Translations under genes and position numbers: made by a program | In this document: piece after piece, positions 8,989 through 18,037 of the stretch | Layout of the letters: the number at the start of each line of letters is the position of its first letter | Numbering within the stretch: position 1 is the first letter of the stretch | Source: Haloarcula marismortui ATCC 43049 | GTDB lineage: Archaea > Halobacteriota > Halobacteria > Halobacteriales > Haloarculaceae | Assembly (NCBI RefSeq): GCF_000011085.1 | Contig: NC_006396.1 | Span: 2,356,001-2,420,000 of the forward strand | DNA length: 64,000 bases | Reading direction: 5' to 3' | The notes under the pieces: generated by a model | The model's database searches: none | What the model was told of the DNA's origin: nothing | The model's input: only the letters and a program-made list of their open reading frames with translations

Positions 8989-10541
8989 TGGTGGCCCTCC
9001 CCGTTCGCCGCGATGGTCGGGACGGCGTCAGGTTGCTGCCCGGCCATCAACAGCCCGAGCTGTTCTTCGGTCACGCGCTCTGGATCCACGATGTCGACGA
9101 TCTCACCCTCGTAGACGACGGCGAGGCGGTCCGAAAGGGACTGGACCTCATCGAGGTTCGAGGAGATGAGCAACACGGCTCGGCCCGCTTCTCGGAGCGC
9201 GTTGATCTGGTCGTGGATGAACTCCATCGACCCCACATCCACACCGCGAGTGGGGTGGGAGGCAACGACGAGACGCGGGTCCCGGGCGAACTCCCGACCG
9301 ACGACGAACTTCTGCTGGTTCCCACCGGAGAGGGACTTCGCGTGGGCGTTGGCGTCCGGTGGCCGAACGTCGTATTCTTCGATAATCTCCTCCGCGTGGT
9401 CGCGCGTGTGGTTCCAGTCGATGCGTCCATTCGAGGTGTAGTCGGCCGCGTGCTGGCTCCCCAGCAGGCCGTTTTCGACGAGGTCGAAGTCCATCACCAG
9501 TCCACGCTCCTGTCGGTCTTCCGGGATGTAGGCCAGCCCGGACTCGATTCGCTCCCGACGGCTGTCGGTGGTCCGGTCGACGCCGTCGTACATGATTGTC
9601 CCCTCATCAGGCATCTGGAGCCCGGTAATCGCCTCGACCAGTTCCGACTAGCCGTTTCCATCGACGCCAGCGATACCGAGCACCTCACCGGCCCGGACCT
9701 CAAGCGAGATCCCGTCGACCGCGCGGACGCCCCGGTCGTCCTCCACGACGAGGTCCGAAACCTCAAGGATAGACCGGCCTGGCTCGGCTGGGTCCCGGTC
9801 AAGGTCCAGCAGTACCTCCCGACCGACCATCATCTCGGCCAGTTCTTCCCGAGTGATGTCGTCGGCCGGCACTGTCCCGACGTTTTTCCCCTCTCGCAGA
9901 ACAGTGATTTCGTCAGCAGCCTCCATCGCCTCGCCGAGCTTGTGCGTGATGAAGATAATCGTCTTCCCCTGGTCAGTCAGCTCTTCGAGCACGCGAAAGA
10001 GGTCTTCAACTTCCTGTGGTGTGAGCACTGCCGTCGGTTCGTCCAGAATCAGAACATCCGCGCCGCGGTAGAGCGCTTTGAGAATCTCGACGCGCTGCTG
10101 GACGCCGACACCGACATCTTCGATTCTGGCGTCGGGGTCCACGTCGAAACCGTACCGCTCAGACAGTTCACGGACCTGTTTTCGGGACTGTTCGCTGTCA
10201 ACTGTGAGTCCAAGCCACTTGCGGGGCTCGTTCCCAAGCGTGATGTTCTCGGTGACGGTCATCGGATCGACCAGCATGAAGTGCTGGTGGATCATGCCGA
10301 CACCTTCGTCGATGGCGTCGCGCGGCGAGTCGAACTGCTGTGTCTCGCCGTGCACGTTGACCGTCCCCTCGGTGGGCTGGTAGAGCCCGTAGAGGACGTT
10401 CATCAGGGTGGTTTTGCCCGCACCGTTCTCGCCGAGCAGTGCGTGAACCGTCCCCTTCTCGACCGCCAGATCGACATCGTCATTCGCGACTACCCCCGGA
10501 AACCGCTTTGTAATTCCATCGAGGTGGACGGCCTGTTCCAT
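8985..10541 (-). pseudogene. ABC importer ATPase (RbsA/YufO-like, two nucleotide-binding domains) interrupted by an in-frame amber codon
   Basis: One frame of 518 codons with a TAG at 9648-9650 (codon 298). The first part (297 residues) is a complete first ATPase domain: Walker A GENGAGKTT, signature-like GVGVQQRVEILKAL, Walker B DVLILDEPTA. The stop falls in the degenerate Walker A of the second domain, right after GVDGNG, where relatives have Gln; CAG to TAG would be a single change. The rest continues in the same frame with AYIPEDRQERGL and LSGGNQQKFVVGRE. Start MEQAVHLDGITKRFPG. Could be a true nonsense mutation, a sequencing error, or read-through. The importer is probably inactive if it is real, unless the fragment starting at 9614 is translated on its own. 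Confidence 0.8.
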
Positions 10542-10707
10542 ACTCTGAGCCGTTACCGTCCCGTTGTTTTAACTTCACGGTTCCACATGTCTGGCAAAAA
10601 TCTGCGGCAACTGCGTGTGTGGCCGCGGTGGCGCTGTTGTATATTATGTCCAGAAGGTTCCGACCGCAAGGCCGGAATGGGCCGGCAAATCGCTCCAGCA
10701 ATCCGCC

Positions 10708-11832
10708 TCAGGCGTTGTCGGGGTCAGTCGGCACGCTGATGTCGCCGTCGATGATGCTCTGACGAACTCCAGAGACCTCGTCTTTGACGCTCTGTGGGAT
10801 TTCCGAGCCGAGCTGCTGGCCGTACACCGCTTCGACGCCGTTCTGTTCGAGGCCGAGCGTGTTCACAGCGCCGCCATCGAAGTTATCGTTCGTCGTCGAC
10901 TCAATGGCGGCGTAGACAGCGTTGTCGACCCGCTTGACCATACTCGCGAGAATGATATCGCTGAAGTTCTCTTTCGTGACCGACTGGTCGCGGTCGACAC
11001 CGACGGCGAAGCGCCCCGCCTCCTGCGCCGCCCGGAACACACCGGTTCCGGTGTTGCCGGCCGCGTGGTAGACGATGTCCGCGCCGGATTCGTACATCGA
11101 GAGGGCCGCCTCCTGTCCGCCGGAGGGGTCGTTGAAGTCGCCGACATAGGCTGTCTGGACGTCGACGTCCTCCTCTGCGTGCTTGACGCCGGCTTTGTAA
11201 CCAGCTTCGAAGCGACCGATGAGGTCACCCTCGACACCGCCGACGAAACCGACGCTCGCGGAGTCACCCTGCGTGGATCCGGCTCCAGCCGAGAAGTCCT
11301 GAGTGGACAGCTTCGCGGCCATCAGTCCAATGAGGAACGAGCCCTGATGCTCACCGAACACGTACGAGCCGACGTTGTCCGCGTCAACGACGGAGTCAAC
11401 GATCATGAAGTCCTGCTCGGGGTACTGTTCGGCGTTCTCCGTGAGGGCGTCCGCCTGCAGGAAGCCGATACAGCAGATAAGATCGTAGTTCGGGTTCGAG
11501 GACTGTGCGTACTGTTGCTGAAGGCTGCCGAAGTCCTGTACCGCTTCCGGCTGCGACTCATCGTATTCGATGTTGAGCTCGTCTGCTGCCCGGATAGCTC
11601 CGGTCTGGGCCTGGTCGTTGAACGACCCGTCACCGAGCCCACCCGTCGCATACACCATTCCGATGCGAGCGGCCGGACCGCTGTCGCCGTCGCCACCGTC
11701 CCCGCCATCGCTGTCGGTGTCCCCGCCGTCGCCGCCGCTGCCGTCGCCGCCATCGCCACCGAGGCAGCCAGCTAACCCGATTGCGGTTGCGGTACCAACA
11801 CTACTGATGAACGTGCGCCTTCGCTGTGACAT
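10708..11832 (-). CDS. BMP-family substrate-binding lipoprotein of ABC importer (Tat-exported)
   Basis: 374 residues from ATG 11832. The N terminus MSQRRRTFISS has a twin-arginine pattern and is followed by a lipobox LAGC and a Gly/Asp-rich spacer, typical for haloarchaeal Tat lipoproteins. The mature part has the basic membrane protein (BMP, PnrA-like) fold: GGLGDGSFNDQAQTG, FGEHQGSFLIGLMAA, HAAGNTGTGVFRAA. It should bind nucleosides or similar ligands outside the cell and deliver them to the two permeases. It lies first in the operon, 166 bp before the ATPase gene. Confidence 0.93.
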   Translation of the reverse strand: MSQRRRTFISSVGTATAIGLAGCLGGDGGDGSGGDGGDTDSDGGDGGDGDSGPAARIGMVYATGGLGDGSFNDQAQTGAIRAADELNIEYDESQPEAVQDFGSLQQQYAQSSNPNYDLICCIGFLQADALTENAEQYPEQDFMIVDSVVDADNVGSYVFGEHQGSFLIGLMAAKLSTQDFSAGAGSTQGDSASVGFVGGVEGDLIGRFEAGYKAGVKHAEEDVDVQTAYVGDFNDPSGGQEAALSMYESGADIVYHAAGNTGTGVFRAAQEAGRFAVGVDRDQSVTKENFSDIILASMVKRVDNAVYAAIESTTNDNFDGGAVNTLGLEQNGVEAVYGQQLGSEIPQSVKDEVSGVRQSIIDGDISVPTDPDNA

Positions 11833-12037
11833 GTCCCACCAGCGGTGTCGATAGGCGTTAAAGACTTCGGTGTCGCACATTAGCCACATCGGCGACAAAT
11901 CATGGCAAGGCGGACCGATCACCGTTCGATACCGACGCCGCGGACATTTTATGTACTGGGTGTGAACGGCTGGCAATGACAGTCTGGTCGCGTTCACACA
12001 GCAATAACTGGCAGACACCAGCGGGGCTCAGCAGGCG

Positions 12038-13231
12038 GTGACGACCGTCGTCTTCTGGGCGCTGGTCGCCCTCGCGACGATCACCGGTCTGGTGACAGCC
12101 TGGACCCTCGGTGCGAACAGCAACTCACCCCCATTCGCCCCGGCTATCGGTGCGAACGCCATTTCGACGATGCGCGCTGCCTTCCTGATCGGCATCCTCG
12201 CCGCGATGGGGGCACTGACCCAGGGCGGGAGCATTTCGGAAACGGTCGGGGCCGGCCTTATCGACGGCGCCACGATCACATCGCTCGCAGCCGTCGCCGG
12301 GCTGTTGACCGCGACCGGATTCATGGCGTTTGGCATCTACTCGGGCTACCCCGTCCCGGCGGCGTTCGCGACGACGGGCGCGATGGTCGGTGTTGGCCTC
12401 TCGCTCGGTGGACAGCCGGTGTTCGACACCTACCGTCGTATCGCGACGTTCTGGCTGCTTGTCCCACCTGTGTCGGGAAGTCTGGCCTATCTCACCGCGA
12501 CGGTGTTGCGCCGAGACGACATCCCCGAAACGGTCGGGGTCCCGCTGCTCGCCGGCGTCGTTGGGGGTATCGTCGCAAACGTTCAGTTGAGCATCATTCC
12601 CTCGCCCGCCGGCACCGACCAGGGCTCGCTGGCCGGCTTTGCCGCGATGGTCGCTGGCACGGATATCGCCGCCGTCGCCACGACGCTGCTGGTCGCCGCG
12701 GGGAGCTTCTACTACATCCGCCGACAGACCCAGGCCTCCGTCGATAAGGGTATCAAGACCTTTCTCGTCGTTCTCGGCAGCGTCGTCGCCTTCTCTAGCG
12801 GCGGGAGTCAGGTCGGCCTCGCAACCGGCCCGCTGGAGAACCTCTACCGCGCCGAACTCGGCCTGCCCGGGTTCGTATTGCTGGCGCTCGGCGCAGTGGG
12901 TATCCTCGGTGGCGCGTGGATGGGCGCACCCCGCCTGCTACAGGCGACCTCCCGTGAGTACGCGCAACTCGGCGTCCGCCGCTCCATCGCGGCGCTGGTC
13001 CCCGGCTTCATCATCGCGCAGGCCGCCATCGCGCTTGGCATCCCCATCTCGTTCAACAACATCATCATCTCCGGGGTCATCGGCGGCGGCCTGGCCGGCG
13101 GCTCCGCCGGCGTCTCTCGCCGGAAGATAGGTGTGACTGTCGGGTTCTGGCTCATCACACTCGTCACCAGCGTCGTGATCGGCTTCGGCGTGTATCAGGT
13201 GCTAGAAGCGGCGCTCGGTAGCCAGGTCTGA
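12038..13231 (+). CDS. Inorganic phosphate transporter, Pit family
   Basis: 397 residues, starting with GTG at 12038 (no in-frame ATG nearby upstream). About ten to twelve hydrophobic segments. The duplicated signature of PiT transporters is seen near the N terminus (TLGANSNSPPFAPAIGANAIS) and again later (FSSGGSQVGLATGPL). PiT proteins import phosphate with a cation. The following gene on the other strand is a universal stress protein, a frequent neighbour of Pit genes in haloarchaea. Confidence 0.9.
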   Translation: MTTVVFWALVALATITGLVTAWTLGANSNSPPFAPAIGANAISTMRAAFLIGILAAMGALTQGGSISETVGAGLIDGATITSLAAVAGLLTATGFMAFGIYSGYPVPAAFATTGAMVGVGLSLGGQPVFDTYRRIATFWLLVPPVSGSLAYLTATVLRRDDIPETVGVPLLAGVVGGIVANVQLSIIPSPAGTDQGSLAGFAAMVAGTDIAAVATTLLVAAGSFYYIRRQTQASVDKGIKTFLVVLGSVVAFSSGGSQVGLATGPLENLYRAELGLPGFVLLALGAVGILGGAWMGAPRLLQATSREYAQLGVRRSIAALVPGFIIAQAAIALGIPISFNNIIISGVIGGGLAGGSAGVSRRKIGVTVGFWLITLVTSVVIGFGVYQVLEAALGSQV

Positions 13232-13257
13232 GAAGGGTGTGGTCGGCCAGCCACGCG

Positions 13258-13689
13258 CTACCGGACGACCGTTACCGTCACCGGCGCTTCGCTGACGACC
13301 GCCGTCGCAACGGTCCCCAGCAACCGCCGGGCAATCTCGTTTCGCGTCCCGCCGTGGCCACCCATCACCACCTGATCCACGTCGACTTCCTCGACGTAGT
13401 CCAGAATCGTCTCGGCCGGGTCACCGGTCTCGACAGCCGTTTCGACCTGTTGGCCGGCCTCACTGGCCTGCTGTGACGCCCGGTCGACGAGCTTCGTGGC
13501 CCGCTCGTCGGCGGCCGCTTGGCGGTCCGCGTCCGGTTCAAGCACCCCGCCTTCGCTCATCCCCGTATCGAGCGGCGCAACGACGTTCAGAACTGTAATC
13601 CGGCAGTCGAACGTCTCCAGCGCGTACGTCAGCGCCTCGTCAGCCAGCGGTGACCCGTCCAGCGGGACGAGGACGTGTGTCAGTGTCAT
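13258..13689 (-). CDS. Universal stress protein, UspA family
   Basis: 143 residues, starting MTLTHVLVPLDGSPLADEAL. The ATP-binding UspA motif is present at the C terminus: MGGHGGTRNEIARRLLGTVA, with the G-2x-G-9x-G(S/T) spacing, and the last strand PVTVTVV. Likely a small dimeric cytosolic protein. Convergent with the Pit gene, 26 bp apart. Confidence 0.92.
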   Translation of the reverse strand: MTLTHVLVPLDGSPLADEALTYALETFDCRITVLNVVAPLDTGMSEGGVLEPDADRQAAADERATKLVDRASQQASEAGQQVETAVETGDPAETILDYVEEVDVDQVVMGGHGGTRNEIARRLLGTVATAVVSEAPVTVTVVR

Positions 13690-13863
13690 ATGTTCTCTCT
13701 GGGAGGCGGCTACAAGTAGTCAGGGGCAAGCCGGCGCTTGCCAGATGAGTGTCAAGCCCGTCCCACATGAGTTCGAACCAGTGGAAGACTCGCTTCGCTC
13801 GTCTTCCAAGGCTCGAGTCCACTAATCACGACGCTGTCGCTCACGGGCTGTTCGCCACAAAAA

Positions 13864-13936
13864 TAGTCCATCCTGGATTCGAACCAGGGTCGAAGCCCCC
13901 AGAAGGCTTCAGGATTGGCCACTACCCCAATGGACT
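13864..13936 (-). tRNA. tRNA-Gln, anticodon CUG
   Basis: 73 nt cloverleaf on the minus strand. Acceptor stem AGTCCAT pairs with ATGGACT and the discriminator base is A at 13864. D arm GGGT/ATCC, anticodon arm AAGCC-TTCTGGG-GGCTT with CTG at positions 34-36, and T arm with TTCGAATC loop. No intron and no encoded CCA. Anticodon CUG reads CAG, so glutamine. A TATA-like box lies about 30 nt upstream at 13965-13973. Confidence 0.95.
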
Positions 13937-13964
13937 GTGTGCACTCTACAGTATCGGGTGCCCC

Positions 13965-13973
13965 TTTGTAAGC
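13965..13973 (-). promoter_or_regulatory. TATA-like box of tRNA-Gln
   Basis: Minus-strand GCTTACAAA centred about 33 nt before the first base of the mature tRNA, the spacing expected for a haloarchaeal tRNA promoter. Confidence 0.6.
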
Positions 13974-14076
13974 GTTGCGCGATTCGGTCGGACATGAAGC
14001 GTGTCAGCAGCCCACACAACACCGCCAAGAGAACAATAGCGTCATGCCTACGCTAGACGGCAAGACATCGACAGCG

Positions 14077-14084
14077 CTTTTTTG
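14077..14084 (+). promoter_or_regulatory. TATA-like box of purO
   Basis: CTTTTTTG centred about 26 nt before the purO ATG at 14106, suggesting a leaderless transcript. Confidence 0.45.
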
Positions 14085-14105
14085 GGGTGCTGTGCACACT
14101 CGCGT

Positions 14106-14714
14106 ATGTACGTTGGACGATTTGTCGTCGTCAGTCCCGAGGTCGGTGCGTACCGTGTCTCCTCGCGCTCGTTCCCCAACCGCCAGGCAGTCCAGCGCGA
14201 CGGGACAGTGACCGTCGAGCCGACGCCAGACGCGCCGGAGACGGACAACCCATACATCTCCTACAACGGCGTCCGCGTCACCGAGCGCGGCGCGGTCGTC
14301 GGCAACGGCTCGCACGTCGACCCAATCGCCGAAAAGCTCGAACTCGGCTATCCGGCGCGGGACGCCATCGCGGAGCCGCTCCTGTCGCTCGACTTCGAGA
14401 AGGACGACTACGACACGCCGCGGGTCGCCGGTATCGTCGGTGTCGACGCGGCGGACCCGACGACGAACGCCGACGGCCCGGGCGCAGTCATCGGGACCGT
14501 CCGTCGGGACGCGCTGCTCGTCGAGGAAGTCACCGAGCCGACGCTGGTGGCGACCTACGAGGAGAACAGTCCGACGGCGTTCGACCTGGCCGCGACCGAC
14601 GCCAGCGATGTGGCCCGCGAAGTGTACGACCACGAGTACGAGCACGCCGTCTGTTCGGCCGGCGTCGCGGGGTCGGCGGGCGAGTTCGACGTGGCAGTGT
14701 ACAACGGGGAGTGA
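14106..14714 (+). CDS. purO: Archaeal IMP cyclohydrolase
   Basis: 202 residues starting [20 protein letters not shown]; the preceding eight codons of the open frame are not needed and the ATG at 14106 sits at leaderless distance from a T-rich box. The protein matches the archaeal PurO family (length about 200, ISYNGVRV, N-terminal hydrolase-like fold) that closes FAICAR to IMP in the last purine step, replacing the bacterial PurH cyclohydrolase. It stands alone here. Confidence 0.93.
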   Translation: MYVGRFVVVSPEVGAYRVSSRSFPNRQAVQRDGTVTVEPTPDAPETDNPYISYNGVRVTERGAVVGNGSHVDPIAEKLELGYPARDAIAEPLLSLDFEKDDYDTPRVAGIVGVDAADPTTNADGPGAVIGTVRRDALLVEEVTEPTLVATYEENSPTAFDLAATDASDVAREVYDHEYEHAVCSAGVAGSAGEFDVAVYNGE

Positions 14715-14795
14715 GCGGATGACCGCGAACGATGGCGGACACAGATACTGAGCTAGGACCGACACTCAAGACCCCACAGGGGATAGACACGAACA

Positions 14796-15494
14796 ATGAA
14801 ACTCGGCATCCTCTCTGATATCCACGGCAATCGGGTGGCGCTCACGGCGGTGCTTGCAGATATGCCGCCAGTTGACGGGCTGGTCTGTGCGGGGGACGTG
14901 GTCGGCTACAACCCCTGGCACGCCGACTGTGTCGACGCGATGCGGGGGCACACCGACGCGCTCCCTGCGGACGCTTCCTGGCCGACCGAAGAAGTCCCGA
15001 CAGTGATGGGCAACCACGACCGTGCCGTCGCCGCCGAGACGCCGTTCGCGTTCAACGGGATGGCACAGGCCGGCGTCGAACACGCTACCGAACAGTTGTC
15101 CGACGAGCAAATCAAGTGGCTGGCGGCACTGCCCGATGAGCGCCGCGTCTGTGACGAACGGGTGAAACTCGTCCACGGCCACCCTGACGACCCGGACCAC
15201 TACACGTACCCCGAGGAGTTCGGCCCGGACCTGCTGGGCGACGAGGACGTGCTCGTGATGGGCCACACGCACCATCAGCACCACGAGGTGTACGGGGACG
15301 GTATCGTGATGAATCCCGGCAGCGTGGGCCAGCCCCGCGACAGGGACCACCGGGCCGCCTACGCCGTGCTCGACCTCGCGGACCTAACTGTCGAGGAGCA
15401 CCGCGTGGCCTACGACACGAGCGCAGTCATTGACGCGGTAGAGGACGCTGACCTGCCGCGGCAAATCGGCTTCCGGTTGACCCAAGGCCGGTAG
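14796..15494 (+). CDS. Metallophosphoesterase, YfcE/MJ0936-like
   Basis: 232 residues. Calcineurin-like metal motifs in order: SDIHGN at residues 7-12, GDVVGYN, GNHD, and MGHTHHQ near residue 150, then MNPGSVGQPRD. This subfamily has phosphodiesterase activity on small substrates in vitro; the physiological substrate is unknown. It follows purO on the same strand with an 81 bp gap and probably has its own start of transcription or is co-transcribed. Confidence 0.9.
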   Translation: MKLGILSDIHGNRVALTAVLADMPPVDGLVCAGDVVGYNPWHADCVDAMRGHTDALPADASWPTEEVPTVMGNHDRAVAAETPFAFNGMAQAGVEHATEQLSDEQIKWLAALPDERRVCDERVKLVHGHPDDPDHYTYPEEFGPDLLGDEDVLVMGHTHHQHHEVYGDGIVMNPGSVGQPRDRDHRAAYAVLDLADLTVEEHRVAYDTSAVIDAVEDADLPRQIGFRLTQGR

Positions 15495-15554
15495 CCACAG
15501 GAACGGCACGTCGTCCGTCGGCGGCAGCCTGCAGATACTGCAGCGGGACGAGAG

Positions 15555-15561
15555 AATTTAT
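15555..15561 (+). promoter_or_regulatory. TATA-like box of the J-domain/ferredoxin gene
   Basis: AATTTAT centred 27 nt before the GTG start at 15585; this supports the GTG as a leaderless start. Confidence 0.55.
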
Positions 15562-15584
15562 GTCCGTGACCGCTACTGTATGGC

Positions 15585-16241
15585 GTGGAGTCCCCATTCG
15601 AGGTCCTCGGAATCGCGCCGGACGCCGACGACGGGGAGATCGTCGATGCGTACCGCGAGCGGGTGAAAGAAGCACACCCCGACCAGGGCGGGTCGGCGGC
15701 CGAGTTCCAGACGGTCAAAACGGCCTACGAGCGACTGCAGAACGGATACGAGCCCGGGGACCCGCTTCCCGAGGAGACAGCGGAGCCCGAAACCGAAGAG
15801 GCCCCGCCGGAACCGGACGACCCGATGGTAGAGTTTCTCAACTTCGAGGTGCTTGAGGACCACGGCTGGGCACTCCAAGACGAGGACCTGTTTGCGAAAG
15901 CCGCCGACGCGAACCTGCAATCGACTGATTTCGGACGGTTCTACGTCGACCCGAACGACACGCTGCTGGAAGCGGCGGAGAAAAACGGCTTTGCGTGGCC
16001 CTTTGCCTGCCGCGGCGGCGCGTGTACGAACTGTGCGGTGGCGGTCGTCGACGGCGAGATGCCGTCGCCGGCGAGCCACATCCTCCCGCCCGAACTCACC
16101 GAGAAGGGGATTCGCCTGTCGTGTATCGCTGCACCGGTGTCTGACGACGCGAAAATCGTCTACAACCTGAAACACCTCCCCGAAGTCAGCGAATTACTGC
16201 TGCCCGCGAGCCGGTTCGAGCAGGCTTCCTCAACCGATTAA
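15585..16241 (+). CDS. J-domain fused to plant-type 2Fe-2S ferredoxin
   Basis: 218 residues from GTG 15585. Residues 3-52 are a J domain: FEVLGIAPDADDGEIVDAYR with an intact HPD at about residue 32, then TVKTAYERL. An acidic Pro/Glu linker (55-80) leads to a halophilic ferredoxin domain: VEFLNFEVLEDHGW, then CRGGACTNC and a fourth cysteine in RLSCIA, which together bind one 2Fe-2S cluster. Haloarchaeal ferredoxins serve as electron acceptors of 2-oxoacid oxidoreductases. The J domain suggests contact with DnaK, possibly for cluster delivery or folding; this is inference. Confidence 0.9.
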   Translation: MESPFEVLGIAPDADDGEIVDAYRERVKEAHPDQGGSAAEFQTVKTAYERLQNGYEPGDPLPEETAEPETEEAPPEPDDPMVEFLNFEVLEDHGWALQDEDLFAKAADANLQSTDFGRFYVDPNDTLLEAAEKNGFAWPFACRGGACTNCAVAVVDGEMPSPASHILPPELTEKGIRLSCIAAPVSDDAKIVYNLKHLPEVSELLLPASRFEQASSTD

Positions 16242-16255
16242 CAAGTCCCCGGCCG

Positions 16256-17431
16256 TTAGAACACGTCCTGAACGAGTGAGAGAGCCTGTTCGCGGTCCTC
16301 CCACGGGACGAACACGGAGACCGACGTCGCGGACGTAATCACGTCATAGAGGTGGATGTGGGCGTCGGCCAACGGTGCAACGACCTGATGCGCGAGCGCC
16401 GACTGACTCGGATCGCCGCCGGTGACGCGGATAACGGCGATCTCGTCTTCAACGGTGACCGACGAAAGCGTCTCGTCGTCAACGATGCGGGCGTGCAGCA
16501 GTGCCTCGGCTTCCTCGGCGTCGTCTTCGTCGACGTAGAACGTCAGCGAGTCCATCCCCGAGGAGTTGGCCTCGATATTTATGTCCTCGTCAGCGATAGC
16601 ACCTGACAGGTCCGCGAGGATGCCCGGGCTGTTCCGGATAGCGCGGCCGGCGACTGTCACGCAGGCGATTGGCTGTTCCTGCAGGTCGATGAGGTTCTGG
16701 AACTCGCCTTCTATTGAGGTGCCACCGGAGAGCAGGTCGCCGTGCTGGTAGTGGACGACGCGAACACCGAGGTCCTCACTCTTGTACGACAGCGCCGACG
16801 GCGCGACCACCTCGGCCCCGCGGAAGGACAGCGAACGGAGCTCGTCGACGGAGATTTTGCCGACGTTCCGAGCGCCTTCGACGACGCGCGGGTCCCCGGT
16901 CATGACGCCTTCAACGTCGGTGACGATGACGACTTCGTCGGCGTCCATGTAGTCGCCCATCATCACGGCGCTCGTGTCGGAGCCGCCACGGACAAGCGTC
17001 GTCACGTTGCCCTGATAGTCTTGTGCCAAGAAGCCGGTGATGACCGGGACGACATCCTTGAGCTGGCCGGCGAGCGCATGGGCGCGCTTCTGTGTCTCCT
17101 CAACGTCGACCTCACCGTACTCGTCGGTGATGATCGGCCAGTCCTCGCTGCCGGGTTCAAGAAAGACCGCCTCGATACCGCGGGCGGCGAGTGCACCCTT
17201 GAGCATCCGGACAGATGTCCGTTCGCCCATGGAAACGATTTCCGCACGGTCCGCGGAGTCGGCGTCGTAGTTGATTTCTTCGAGCAGTTCGTCGGTCGTG
17301 TTGCCCATCGCCGAGGCGACGACCGCGACCTCGTGGCCCTGCTGGACGGCAGCGGCAATCGAGTCCGCGGCCCGGTTGATGCGGTCGCCGCTACCGAGGC
17401 TCGTCCCACCGAATTTGGCGACTACGCGCAT
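16256..17431 (-). CDS. Aspartate kinase
   Basis: 391 residues starting MRVVAKFGGTSLGSGDRI with the kinase motif KFGGTS, then RGGSDTSAVMMG and TDVEGVMTGDPR. The C-terminal third holds two ACT domains (VTVAGRAIRNSPGILADL and VIRVTGGDPSQSALAHQV), which in this family bind lysine or threonine as feedback inhibitors. It makes aspartyl phosphate for the lysine, threonine and methionine branches; threonine synthase lies 2.5 kb away on the same strand. Monocistronic. Confidence 0.95.
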   Translation of the reverse strand: MRVVAKFGGTSLGSGDRINRAADSIAAAVQQGHEVAVVASAMGNTTDELLEEINYDADSADRAEIVSMGERTSVRMLKGALAARGIEAVFLEPGSEDWPIITDEYGEVDVEETQKRAHALAGQLKDVVPVITGFLAQDYQGNVTTLVRGGSDTSAVMMGDYMDADEVVIVTDVEGVMTGDPRVVEGARNVGKISVDELRSLSFRGAEVVAPSALSYKSEDLGVRVVHYQHGDLLSGGTSIEGEFQNLIDLQEQPIACVTVAGRAIRNSPGILADLSGAIADEDINIEANSSGMDSLTFYVDEDDAEEAEALLHARIVDDETLSSVTVEDEIAVIRVTGGDPSQSALAHQVVAPLADAHIHLYDVITSATSVSVFVPWEDREQALSLVQDVF

Positions 17432-17602
17432 GCTACCACCGTGCCCGTGTGTACGTGAACCATTGCCCTCGCGTTATCCGTCGCTCGGCATAACTGTGTT
17501 CATCTGTGACCGCGTCTCACTGTCGACAGCGACCGGCAGATTCCGTCGTACGAAGCCCTGTTGCTGCGAAGGCGGGCACAGCCCGGAGCGTCCGACACAC
17601 CG

Positions 17603-17608
17603 TTTATT
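17603..17608 (+). promoter_or_regulatory. TATA-like box of the acetyltransferase gene
   Basis: TTTATT centred 27 nt before the ATG at 17633; a leaderless start that supports the shorter reading of the following gene. Confidence 0.5.
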
Positions 17609-17632
17609 TGCGTGGGGTTCCCACGCACATGT

Positions 17633-18031
17633 ATGGATATCCGCGACGCTATCGAGGATGACGCCGAGCGACTGGCCGCCCTCGCTGACGGGCCGCCGGA
17701 CGTGATGCGAAACCTCGTCCACGACCGCACTGTCCGCGTGGCCGAGGAAGACGACAGCATTGTGGGGTTCGTGAGTTTCGACGCCGAACGTGGGACCGTC
17801 CACGTGACCCAACTGGCCGGGTCGAGCGACGCCTGTGAGGAACTCCTGACCGACCCTATCGAGTTCGCGCGCCGGGAACACATGACGGTCGAACTACTGC
17901 TTCCGGAGGACGAATCGCAAGTCCGGACCGCTGTTGAGGCGGTTGGGTTCACCTCCACTGGAAACGGTCCCCGGTTCGACGGGCAGGAGACGACGCGGTA
18001 CCGATTAGAGCCGGAACGAGCAGAACACTGA
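17633..18031 (+). CDS. GNAT-like N-acetyltransferase
   Basis: 132 residues from ATG 17633 (MDIRDAIEDDAERLAALADG). The N-terminal pattern DIRDAIEDDAERLAAL and the beta strand SIVGFVSFDAE match the start of the GNAT fold, but the acetyl-CoA loop (QxxGxG) is not clear, and the C-terminal half resembles a shortened GNAT (AVEAVGFTSTGNG). Substrate unknown. Convergent with the YndJ-like gene, 6 bp apart. Confidence 0.7.
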   Translation: MDIRDAIEDDAERLAALADGPPDVMRNLVHDRTVRVAEEDDSIVGFVSFDAERGTVHVTQLAGSSDACEELLTDPIEFARREHMTVELLLPEDESQVRTAVEAVGFTSTGNGPRFDGQETTRYRLEPERAEH

Positions 18032-18037
18032 CCGGCG

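Noticed and set aside
8919..10739. A 606-codon plus-strand frame across the ABC ATPase
   Set aside because: It is antisense to a clearly recognisable ATPase and has no family motif; long antisense frames are expected in GC-rich haloarchaeal DNA.
13771..13830. A TTCGAACC sequence resembling a tRNA T loop next to tRNA-Gln
   Set aside because: No acceptor stem, anticodon arm or D arm can be built around it; the nearby hairpin around 13783-13807 is imperfect.
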